A DNA stretch of 5,996 nucleotides from Bacillota bacterium (GTDB lineage Bacteria > Bacillota > Clostridia > Lachnospirales > Lachnospiraceae). Numbering within the stretch: position 1 is the first letter of the stretch; each line of letters begins with the position of its first letter. The stretch spans positions 1 through 5,996 of the forward strand of contig JAEZQN010000243.1 of NCBI GenBank assembly GCA_023441145.1. The letters are read 5' to 3'. The position numbers and the translations under genes were made by a program. The notes under the pieces were generated by a model, which worked only from the letters and a program-made list of their open reading frames with translations, was not told the origin of the DNA and did no database searches. Shown here piece by piece: positions 1 through 5,590 of this stretch.

Positions 1-1
1 G

Positions 2-1228
2 GTGTTAAGACTTCACAGTGAAGGAAAAGAAAAGAAGGCATCCTATAGGGATATGACCTTACAAATGCTTTCAGAAGTTGGTCTTAGTGAGGTTGAAACA
101 CTATATAACCAATATCCTCATGAACTATCTGGAGGTATGAGACAGAGAGTGATGATAGCCATGGCAATGATTGCAAGACCTAAGCTTCTTATTGCCGATG
201 AACCTACTACAGCCCTTGATGTGACAGTACAAAAACAGATTTTACAGCTTTTGCTTAAGCTTAATCAGGAATATAAGGTCACCATTTTATTCATTTCCCA
301 TGATCTGGGAGTAGTAAAGTCCCTGTGTAACAGAGCCTTGGTGATGTATGAAGGGAAGATTGTTGAACAGGGAAATACCAAGGAGCTATTTGTTTCTCCT
401 GGGGAAGACTATACAAAACGACTTGTAAAAGCCGCGCCTAAGGTAGAACCAGTGAGTGAGAAGTCGCTAAAGAAAGAGCCGATAGATGAAGAACAGTCAA
501 CTATAATCCAGACAGAAAATCTGTCTGTGTATTACAATGTTAAGGACAAAGGATTGTTTTCTAAATCCTATAAAAAGCAAATTGTAAAGGATGTTAGCCT
601 GACCATAAGAGAAGGAGAAATCTATGGGATTGTAGGAGAGTCCGGTTCCGGTAAATCGACTCTTGCTAAAGCCATTGTAGGGCTAAACAAGAATATAGAG
701 GGCAGTCTTTTGGTCAATTCTAAGAGACCACAGATGGTATTTCAAGATCCTTATAGTAGTCTCAACAGAGGTCGAGTAATTCGATGGATTCTAGAAGAAC
801 CTTTAAAGATTCAAGGTCAAATAAATAAACTAGAAAGACGGCAAAGAGTTCGGGAGATGCTTCAATTAGTAGGCCTTGAAGAGTCCTACGAGAAGCGCTA
901 TATCTATGAATTAAGCGGTGGAGAAAGACAAAGAGTTGCCATTGCCTGTGCCCTAATGAACAATGAGAAATTCATTGTACTTGATGAGCCAGTGTCCGCT
1001 CTAGATGTTACCATTCAGGATCAGATACTAACCTTACTAAAGGAGTTAAAGGAGAAGTTTTGCCTATCCTATTTATTTATCTCTCATGATTTAAATGTGG
1101 TATATCAAATGTGTGACCGTATTGGTGTCATGAAGGATGGCAGTTTGGTGGAAGAGGGTACTAAGGAAGAGATCTATTTTAGGCCGAAGGAGCCTTATAC
1201 GAGAGAACTGTTAAATGCCATAATGTAA
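2..1228 (+). CDS. Peptide/nickel-type ABC transporter ATPase, two fused nucleotide-binding domains (5' truncated by window)
   Basis: This cytoplasmic ATPase would power a Dpp/Opp/Nik-type importer of oligopeptides or nickel. The gene enters from upstream: position 2 is a GTG with no visible Shine-Dalgarno site, and the first domain lacks its Walker A. Visible residues, numbered from position 2: domain 1 has signature LSGGMRQRV (42-50), Walker B LLIADEP (62-68), D-loop ALDVT and H-loop His100. A charged linker follows at about 144-168. Domain 2 has Walker A GESGSGKST (212-220), Q-loop Gln248 in VFQDPYSSLN, signature LSGGERQRV (304-312), Walker B FIVLDEP (324-330) and H-loop His362. Both domains end in the EPYT/EDYTKRL-type tail seen in oligopeptide ATPases. 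DppD and DppF are often separate proteins; here they are one chain. Domain 2 has only about 27 residues between Walker A and the Q-loop, shorter than usual. The permease and binding-protein genes would lie upstream. The family is certain; the substrate is not. Confidence 0.95.
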   Translation: MLRLHSEGKEKKASYRDMTLQMLSEVGLSEVETLYNQYPHELSGGMRQRVMIAMAMIARPKLLIADEPTTALDVTVQKQILQLLLKLNQEYKVTILFISHDLGVVKSLCNRALVMYEGKIVEQGNTKELFVSPGEDYTKRLVKAAPKVEPVSEKSLKKEPIDEEQSTIIQTENLSVYYNVKDKGLFSKSYKKQIVKDVSLTIREGEIYGIVGESGSGKSTLAKAIVGLNKNIEGSLLVNSKRPQMVFQDPYSSLNRGRVIRWILEEPLKIQGQINKLERRQRVREMLQLVGLEESYEKRYIYELSGGERQRVAIACALMNNEKFIVLDEPVSALDVTIQDQILTLLKELKEKFCLSYLFISHDLNVVYQMCDRIGVMKDGSLVEEGTKEEIYFRPKEPYTRELLNAIM

Positions 1229-1243
1229 GAAAAATTAATAAGT

Positions 1244-1297
1244 AAGACAGGCTGTTGTTTCTTAAAGGATGAGTTTAAGGAGCAATGGTCTTTTTTT
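1244..1297 (+). terminator. Probable intrinsic terminator after the ABC ATPase gene
   Basis: It begins 16 bases after the ATPase stop. AAGAC (1244-1248) pairs with GTCTT (1288-1292), and TGTTG (1253-1257) can pair with CAATG (1283-1287) using two G-U pairs. An inner CTTAAA (1261-1266) pairs with TTTAAG (1274-1279) around a 7-base loop. A run of seven T follows at 1291-1297. The stem is interrupted, so strength is uncertain, but position and T-run fit the end of the transporter operon. Confidence 0.6.
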
Positions 1298-1402
1298 ACA
1301 CCTTAGTGGGATATTATAACAGATATATATTATTCTAATTATTGTATATTAAAATATAGTAAGTGGTTAAAAATATATAATTTAATTATTAAGGGGGATA
1401 TT

Positions 1403-1885
1403 ATGGAAGAGTTTAAGAGTATTGAAGCAGTTTCTGAGTTATTTGCTAAGGTTAATTGCATTGGGGAAAGGAATATGTTTTTTATTAGTTACAATGATAT
1501 TACATCAGGCAATCCTTTTTTATTAGGTGGAGCTGTGGGAGGAGCCCTAGGAGCAATGAAATCACTTAAGGAGAATAGGGGAGTCGCTTATTTAGTAAAC
1601 CAAACGGAGAAAGGAATTGGTTTGATTCCTCTAACAAAGAAAGGAGAGGGAAGTGGGTCTCCGAAAAATTTGCAAGTTAATCCGGAAGCATTCACTTTTA
1701 TTGAGCAACATGATATTAAAAAAATTAAGATTAAAAGAGCAAATTTAATTAGTGCAGTTACTAAAAAAGTTGTGATAGAAGAAATTGGTGGACGAAAGTA
1801 TAAATGGCTTGTAAATAATAAAGAGAAATTATTACCTTATCATGAGAGTAATTTTGTAGAATTTAAAAATATGTATAAGAAATAA
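1403..1885 (+). CDS. Uncharacterised 160-residue protein, possible PH-like beta domain
   Basis: I do not recognise a named gene. The ATG at 1403 is preceded by a good Shine-Dalgarno site, AAGGGGG at 1391-1397. Residues 1-30 look mixed helix and strand. Residues about 38-53 hold a small-residue stretch, LLGGAVGGALGAM, resembling a glycine zipper that could insert into or lie on a membrane. From about residue 60 the pattern is alternating beta: AYLVNQTEKGIGLIPL, then FTFIEQHDIKKIKIKR, VVIEEIGG and KYKWLVNN, ending in a helix LPYHESNFVEFKNMYKK. This strand succession plus terminal helix resembles the bacterial PH-like fold found in many small Firmicute proteins; that assignment is inference. There is no signal peptide. 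The gene stands alone between a terminator and a degenerate region, so context gives no function. A link to the secretion cluster downstream is not shown. Confidence 0.8.
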   Translation: MEEFKSIEAVSELFAKVNCIGERNMFFISYNDITSGNPFLLGGAVGGALGAMKSLKENRGVAYLVNQTEKGIGLIPLTKKGEGSGSPKNLQVNPEAFTFIEQHDIKKIKIKRANLISAVTKKVVIEEIGGRKYKWLVNNKEKLLPYHESNFVEFKNMYKK

Positions 1886-1933
1886 TCTTTTAACGAAATG
1901 ATGGTTTATTAGTGGGGAGTATGAATTATTTGA

Positions 1934-2122
1934 CAGGTACATAAGGGATTTGTTGCAGATGAAAGTACTCCGGGAGTAAACAAAGTGTTCATTTAGTAAC
2001 TTAGGTTTATAAAAGGGACAAGTAATAAATTCACTGTAGAAAACGAAGGAGTGCACTACAAAGTAACACTATATTTATTAGATAATTATGTGTCTACACA
2101 AGGCTTAACTACTAAAAATTAA
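1934..2122 (+). pseudogene. Possible decayed gene remnant (3' end), product unknown
   Basis: No intact gene occupies 1886-2429. Reading the frame that begins at 1934 gives protein-like sequence: GFVADESTPGVNKVFI, then two adjacent in-frame stops (TAG 1994, TAA 1997), then about 40 residues in the same frame including NKFTVENEGVHYKVTLY and LLDNYVSTQG, ending at TAA 2120-2122. The composition and alternating beta pattern look like the C-terminal part of an extracellular or lipoprotein-type beta domain, but I cannot name a family. Upstream in this frame there is a further stop (TGA 1931) and no credible start with a ribosome binding site. A terminator-like hairpin begins 11 bases after the final stop, as expected for a former gene end. 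The alternative is chance coding-like sequence. Confidence 0.45.
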
Positions 2123-2132
2123 ATTGATTAAT

Positions 2133-2179
2133 GGAGATAACTTAGACTATATGAGTTTTGGGATATCTCCTTTTTATTT
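2133..2179 (+). terminator. Terminator-like hairpin after the gene remnant
   Basis: GGAGATA (2133-2139) pairs perfectly with TATCTCC (2164-2170), followed directly by TTTTTATTT. The 24-base intervening segment can be shortened by AACT (2139-2142) pairing with AGTT (2154-2157), though this competes for one base. It would separate whatever is transcribed through 1403-2122 from the promoter at 2242-2270. Confidence 0.55.
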
Positions 2180-2241
2180 GCTCATTGCAAAAGAAGATGT
2201 AAAAAATTGGTTATTATTTTAATTATAAGGTTAATATTATG

Positions 2242-2270
2242 TTGATTAAATTGGAAAATAATGGTATAAT
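2242..2270 (+). promoter_or_regulatory. Sigma-A-type extended -10 promoter for the downstream cluster
   Basis: The -35 is TTGATT at 2242-2247, the spacer exactly 17 bases, and the -10 a perfect TATAAT at 2265-2270 preceded by TG at 2262-2263 (extended -10). Transcription would start near 2277, leaving a leader of about 150 nt before the ATG at 2430. This is the best promoter in the window, and no comparable one was seen inside the following gene cluster, so it may drive 2430 onward as one unit. The remaining bases between 2180 and 2241 are AT-rich with nothing recognisable. Confidence 0.7.
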
Positions 2271-2323
2271 TTTCTAAAATTAATATACTCATAAATAAAT
2301 ATAATGAAAAATATTATAAATAT

Positions 2324-2380
2324 GTATTACAGACTATGCTCTTCTTCATATGTTTTGGTAAGTTGTAATACTACAAGAGC
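2324..2380 (+). other. Structured 5' leader with two interleaved helices
   Basis: Within the leader, GTATTACA (2324-2331) is the exact reverse complement of TGTAATAC (2364-2371), and GCTCTT (2338-2343) is the exact reverse complement of AAGAGC (2375-2380). The order is A-B-A'-B', so the two helices either form an H-type pseudoknot (loops of 6, 20 and 3 bases) or are mutually exclusive. CTTCTT (2341-2346) could instead pair with AAGAAG (2395-2400). The ribosome binding site AAAGGAGG (2416-2423) lies 35 bases downstream. No known riboswitch class was recognised, and in AT-rich DNA the pairing may be chance. Confidence 0.35.
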
Positions 2381-2429
2381 GCATTATAAGTTAAAAGAAG
2401 ATCATCTAAACTTGTAAAGGAGGATAATC

Positions 2430-2993
2430 ATGGATTACGGGTACTATTATGATTGTGCAAGAAGCAGATATTACAATGCCTGTTCTCAAATTAATAGCTG
2501 TCAGAATCGCATAAATGAATATGAAGTAGAAAAGAGAAATACGGTTAACTTAATAAATATGCTTAAAACCAAGATTAAGGATCATGAAGAAGCTTATGAA
2601 GATGTATGCGATATTATAAAAAACGAGACGGATTTAAATAGTAAGTTGAATAAGGTTGTACAATCAACAGCCAGTGCATCAACTAATTACACTAGTATGG
2701 TTAGTTCTGATAAAGTCACTGTTAAGAATCTAGACACTGTTTTTAGTGAGGAAATTACTGGGACAAAAAGTACATTAAAATCTATAGTAGAGACACTTAA
2801 AGTAAAGAAGAATAAACTTAGTACCAAAATAATTGAACTGAAGGCTCAACTAAGCAGTGCGCAAACTAAGCTACAAGAACTCACTAGTAAGATTGCTTCA
2901 ACAAGAATAAGTATGGATGATTGGCGTTCTACTAGGAGTAGTGCTTCAATCGATATGGAGTATTACAGTAGAAAAATGAGTGAAGAGGATTAA
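2430..2993 (+). CDS. 187-residue coiled-coil protein, likely type VII secretion-associated
   Basis: The ATG at 2430 follows a near-perfect Shine-Dalgarno site, AAAGGAGG (2416-2423). The N-terminus is rich in Tyr and Cys (DYGYYYDCARSRYYNACSQ, with Cys9, Cys18 and Cys24). Two long heptad-like helical stretches follow, about residues 15-75 and 112-165, separated by a Ser/Thr-rich segment (79-100). The C-terminus contains DDWRS (163-167) and MEYYSRKM. There is no signal peptide or membrane segment. The antiparallel helical-hairpin look and position first in a cluster with WXG100-like proteins recall the YwqH-like (DUF5082) proteins encoded with LXG effectors in Bacillus. It is longer than that family usually is, and I see no diagnostic motif, so the family link is inference. 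It is probably the first gene of the operon; 43 bases separate it from the next gene. Confidence 0.85.
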   Translation: MDYGYYYDCARSRYYNACSQINSCQNRINEYEVEKRNTVNLINMLKTKIKDHEEAYEDVCDIIKNETDLNSKLNKVVQSTASASTNYTSMVSSDKVTVKNLDTVFSEEITGTKSTLKSIVETLKVKKNKLSTKIIELKAQLSSAQTKLQELTSKIASTRISMDDWRSTRSSASIDMEYYSRKMSEED

Positions 2994-3036
2994 TGATTCA
3001 CTTTATAAAATTTGATAGAGAAGGGAATTAATATTT

Positions 3037-4536
3037 ATGAATGTAAAAGAACTAATCGCTAATTCTAACCTTGCCTTTCTAAATGAAGAAAATGATAAAG
3101 CTTTAAGACTGGCGGAGGAAGCAATTAAACTAGAACCTAGAAATTCCAATACATATAAATGTGCTGCTAATGCCTATATGTCTAATGAAAATTATGATGA
3201 AGCCATTAAAAATTATAGCATAGCGATAAAGTACGACCCTAATAACGGAAATCGTTATTTTGATTTAGGGTATGCATTGGCAAGCAAAGAGAAGATTGCA
3301 GAAGCAATGAAAAACTTTGCGAAGGCAGAAGAACTAGGGTGTACAGCAGAGAATCTTGTTCAATTGTATAACATACTTGGAATTATTTGTTTTGATATAG
3401 GAAGGTATGATGATGCCCTCATCAACTTGAGTAAAGCAGAACAGATTATGGGTGTGGATATCGATATTCTTCAACGAAAAGCTATTATTTATGGTATAAA
3501 GGATGATATTCGCAATGGGCTTTTAACAGCGAATCAGATAAAGCTTGTCTCACCTTCTGATTATCGAGGGTATCAAATTGCTTACACATTGCTAGTTCAA
3601 GCAAAGAGATTAGAAGCTGCAGAGAAGGAACTAGGGAAAGCAGAGAAGTATGCAACCATTTCAATGCAGTACTACTTTGACTGTATGAATTTGGAGCTGG
3701 AAAAATATAACTTAGATCATAATAAAGAGCATTATGATACAGCCATTGCAATTATTGATAAAGCTTTAAAAACTATAAAACCAACACCAGTTGATGTTAT
3801 GGAGTGCTACATTAATGCTGCAGAAATATATCAGCAACTTGAGAAACCGGATTTAATTATTGAATGTCTGAATGCAGCACAAAATCCTTCCAATGCTTAC
3901 AATAATGGTTTTCAAGTAGTTGTTCCTGAATTCCATATGGAAGAATTGACAGAGTATGCAGTGGAAGACATGTTACAGGAAGACAGGAACCGTATCATAG
4001 ATAAATATGGTGATTTTGGATTAGAAGAACTGGTTGAAAGTATTGTACCAGATGATGAGGGTAGCAGAGAATACTTTACTGAAATAGAGGAAGAGCCAAA
4101 AGATAAGGTAGAGAACTATACGTTGGATGAGTCAGAAGAGATCGATTATAGTCCTGATATAAGAGATCAGATAAACAGACTTTATATTGGCGCTTATACA
4201 TTGAAAAAAGAGTATACAAAAGTTATTGAGTATGCAAGAAAATTACAAGCAAGTGAAAAGCCTCAGAATATATATATTGGTGTATATATGGAAGCAAACG
4301 CTATGAGAGAGATTGGGGCACCAGAAACATCAGAAAAATATAATGAAGCACAGAAATATTTTAGAAACATTATGATAAAAGACCCAACAGATATCATGGC
4401 GATTACATTTCGTATTCAGTGTTATATTGACATGGGTAAATATGATGAAGCAGAGAACTTATGCGGGCTCTTATCCAAGAACGTAAGAGAATCCTTACTT
4501 GATAAAATAAATGAAGCTAAGTCAGGAGATGAGTAA
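3037..4536 (+). CDS. Tetratricopeptide-repeat (TPR) protein, cytosolic, probable chaperone or adaptor
   Basis: The 499-residue soluble protein starts at ATG 3037 with a weaker Shine-Dalgarno site (AGAAGGGA, about 3019-3026). Clear TPRs lie at about residues 5-37 (NDKALRLAEEAIKLEP), 38-71 (ENYDEAIKNYSIAIKYDP), 72-101 and 108-138 (GRYDDALINLSKAEQ). Weaker helical repeats continue to about 285. A very acidic, probably disordered segment spans about 335-372 (DDEGSREYFTEIEEEP). A second TPR block covers about 375-485 (YTKVIEYARKL, AQKYFRNIMIKDP, GKYDEAENLCGLL). There is no signal peptide or transmembrane helix. TPR proteins bind partner peptides; between a coiled-coil gene and three WXG100-like genes, a role in holding or sorting secretion substrates is reasonable but inferred. 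Its 3' end carries the ribosome binding site of the next gene, so translation of the two is probably coupled. Confidence 0.92.
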   Translation: MNVKELIANSNLAFLNEENDKALRLAEEAIKLEPRNSNTYKCAANAYMSNENYDEAIKNYSIAIKYDPNNGNRYFDLGYALASKEKIAEAMKNFAKAEELGCTAENLVQLYNILGIICFDIGRYDDALINLSKAEQIMGVDIDILQRKAIIYGIKDDIRNGLLTANQIKLVSPSDYRGYQIAYTLLVQAKRLEAAEKELGKAEKYATISMQYYFDCMNLELEKYNLDHNKEHYDTAIAIIDKALKTIKPTPVDVMECYINAAEIYQQLEKPDLIIECLNAAQNPSNAYNNGFQVVVPEFHMEELTEYAVEDMLQEDRNRIIDKYGDFGLEELVESIVPDDEGSREYFTEIEEEPKDKVENYTLDESEEIDYSPDIRDQINRLYIGAYTLKKEYTKVIEYARKLQASEKPQNIYIGVYMEANAMREIGAPETSEKYNEAQKYFRNIMIKDPTDIMAITFRIQCYIDMGKYDEAENLCGLLSKNVRESLLDKINEAKSGDE

Positions 4537-4538
4537 AG

Positions 4539-4856
4539 TTGGAGCTGTCAAGGGATATTAAGCTTAATGAAGAAGCATTTAACACAGCATCAGAGGCACT
4601 GATTACACTTAAAACTAGAACAGAGGCCTTAAAAGAAACACTTGAGTCTATGTATCTGGATTTAACTACGGCATTAGTAACACCTGCTGGAAATGAGGTT
4701 AAAAAAACTGCAAAGTCAGTTTTAATTGATCCAATTGACAAGCTTTTACTTGTGATTGGACATATATCAGATACACTGACCAAGATTATCGGGACAGAGT
4801 ATTATAAGGACGTTTTCTCTAAGTTTGAAGAACTTAATGAAAGTATTAAATTTTAA
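4539..4856 (+). CDS. Small helical WXG100-like protein (105 residues), TTG start
   Basis: The start is TTG at 4539, two bases after the TPR stop, with AGGAG at 4524-4528 inside the TPR gene. The next in-frame ATG (residue 38) would remove the first helix, so TTG is preferred. The protein is two predicted amphipathic helices, about residues 5-45 and 52-102, joined near VTPAGNE (47-53), the size and helix-turn-helix layout of the WXG100/ESAT-6 superfamily. The turn has no Trp; PAG (49-51) sits where WXG would be. The C-terminal helix includes EYYKDVFSKFEEL, with an FxxxE (93-97) that may stand in for the C-terminal secretion motif of this group. It may be related to YwqI-like (DUF5344) proteins or the small targeting partners of LXG effectors; I could not decide. 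No signal peptide. Confidence 0.82.
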   Translation: MELSRDIKLNEEAFNTASEALITLKTRTEALKETLESMYLDLTTALVTPAGNEVKKTAKSVLIDPIDKLLLVIGHISDTLTKIIGTEYYKDVFSKFEELNESIKF

Positions 4857-4876
4857 TTTATTAGGAGGAGTTATTT

Positions 4877-5200
4877 ATGGCAATGGGACAAACTGGTGCT
4901 GTCAATATTACACCTGAAATGATGAAAAATGCATTAAGTGTAATTGAAGAGTATCAAACAAGCACAAACAATTTACATACTGAACTGACTGATACAGTGA
5001 ATTCACTGATTCCTGGCAGTTTCAGTGGTAATGCAGCAGATGGATTTAAGTTTTTTTACACCAATAAAATTGAACCTGCTGTTGGTGATAATTTGACAAA
5101 ACTGATTACAGCGCTACATGACATCGTACAAGGAACATTAGAAGCTATTCCAGACACAGATGGTTTGGATGACCAACTTGCTGAGGGAAATAAAAAATAA
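4877..5200 (+). CDS. WXG100-like protein (107 residues), FSG turn
   Basis: The ATG at 4877 follows AGGAGG (4863-4868). Two helices, about residues 12-46 and 52-90, are linked by IPGSFSGNAADGF (45-57). FSG (49-51) occupies the place of the WXG turn, followed by the small-residue pattern (NAADGF) usual after that turn. The C-terminus, about residues 91-107, is acidic and probably flexible (DTDGLDDQLAEG). This matches the size and layout of ESAT-6/WXG100 proteins, which are secreted as helical-hairpin dimers by type VII systems without a cleaved signal peptide. Trp is replaced by Phe, and I see no classical YxxxD/E. It lies 20 bases after the preceding small gene and 17 bases before the next, consistent with co-expression and possible heterodimer formation. 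Confidence 0.88.
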   Translation: MAMGQTGAVNITPEMMKNALSVIEEYQTSTNNLHTELTDTVNSLIPGSFSGNAADGFKFFYTNKIEPAVGDNLTKLITALHDIVQGTLEAIPDTDGLDDQLAEGNKK

Positions 5201-5217
5201 TAACAAGGAGAAGGATT

Positions 5218-5517
5218 ATGGCTGGTTGTAGAATAGTAAATCAAAATGTAACAGATGCAGTAACTAAAATTACTACATTATCTCAATCATACAAAACTGC
5301 AGGAGAAGAGTTTGTTAAAAATTTAAATAGTGCAATAGCTGAAATGGAAGGGGAAGCAAAAGACGCACTCAAAACGTTTATTGACGGGGATGTGAATACA
5401 TATGTTGTTACAGATCTTCCAGGGGCTATTAAAGGCATGTCGGATTTGCTAGAGGCAAACCGCTCAAACTTTGAATCTGTTGATAAACAAATTGCCAATA
5501 GCATAAGCGGAAAATAA
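5218..5517 (+). CDS. WXG100-like protein (99 residues), MEG turn and FxxxD tail motif
   Basis: The ATG at 5218 has AAGGAG at 5205-5210. Predicted helices at about residues 8-41 and 45-93 flank AEMEGEAKDAL (41-51). MEG (43-45) replaces WXG, and the sequence around it follows the family pattern of a turn then a small-residue-rich helix start. Near the C-terminus, NFESVDKQ gives FxxxD (Phe85 to Asp89), a motif reported for small helical partners that target LXG effectors to type VII systems. TDLPGAIKGM (65-74) suggests a kink within helix 2. No signal peptide. It is the last of three small helical genes and is followed seven bases later by a strong hairpin. It is probably a secreted Esx-type protein or effector-targeting partner; which of the other two it pairs with cannot be read from sequence. 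Confidence 0.88.
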   Translation: MAGCRIVNQNVTDAVTKITTLSQSYKTAGEEFVKNLNSAIAEMEGEAKDALKTFIDGDVNTYVVTDLPGAIKGMSDLLEANRSNFESVDKQIANSISGK

Positions 5518-5524
5518 CACAAAA

Positions 5525-5560
5525 ACCAGTCATAGCTATGGGTACACGGCTATGACTGGT
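5525..5560 (+). terminator. Strong 12-bp intercistronic hairpin, probable attenuator or partial terminator
   Basis: ACCAGTCATAGC (5525-5536) and GCTATGACTGGT (5549-5560) are perfect reverse complements around a 12-base loop. It starts seven bases after the stop of the last WXG100-like gene and ends 30 bases before the next ATG. The downstream tail is ATATTAATTTT rather than a clean T-run, so full termination is doubtful; the AAAAA upstream (5521-5525) would supply Ts on the opposite strand. Likely roles are protecting the 3' end of the small-gene message, or letting only part of transcription reach the repeat gene. Confidence 0.65.
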
Positions 5561-5590
5561 ATATTAATTTTAAAATGAGGAGGGAGTATT

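Noticed and set aside
1376..1381. TATAAT as a -10 element for the 1403 gene
   Set aside because: No -35-like sequence lies 16-18 bases upstream (AATATA at 1353-1358), and transcription would start almost at the ribosome binding site. The region is simply AT-rich.
1930..1935. Consensus TTGACA as a -35 element
   Set aside because: There is no -10-like sequence at a 16-18 base spacing, and it lies at the edge of the coding remnant.
1832..2056. Reverse-strand open frame of 74 codons
   Set aside because: It overlaps the end of the 1403-1885 gene and the + strand remnant, has no ribosome binding site, and its product (Phe/Tyr/Asn-rich without pattern) does not look like a protein.
2430..2993. Cys-rich start of the 187-residue protein as a lipoprotein or secretion signal
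   Set aside because: There is no hydrophobic stretch before Cys9 and no lipobox; the region is polar and tyrosine-rich.
3485..3751. Reverse-strand open frame inside the TPR gene
   Set aside because: It lies wholly within a well-supported coding region on the other strand and shows no domain or start signal.
4517..4783. Reverse-strand open frame opposite the first small helical gene
   Set aside because: It is antisense to a supported gene; its Ser/Val-rich composition comes from the complementary codons.
5525..5560. Inverted repeat as an insertion-sequence end or CRISPR repeat
   Set aside because: It occurs only once in the window, has no transposase or target duplication beside it, and sits as expected for an intercistronic hairpin.
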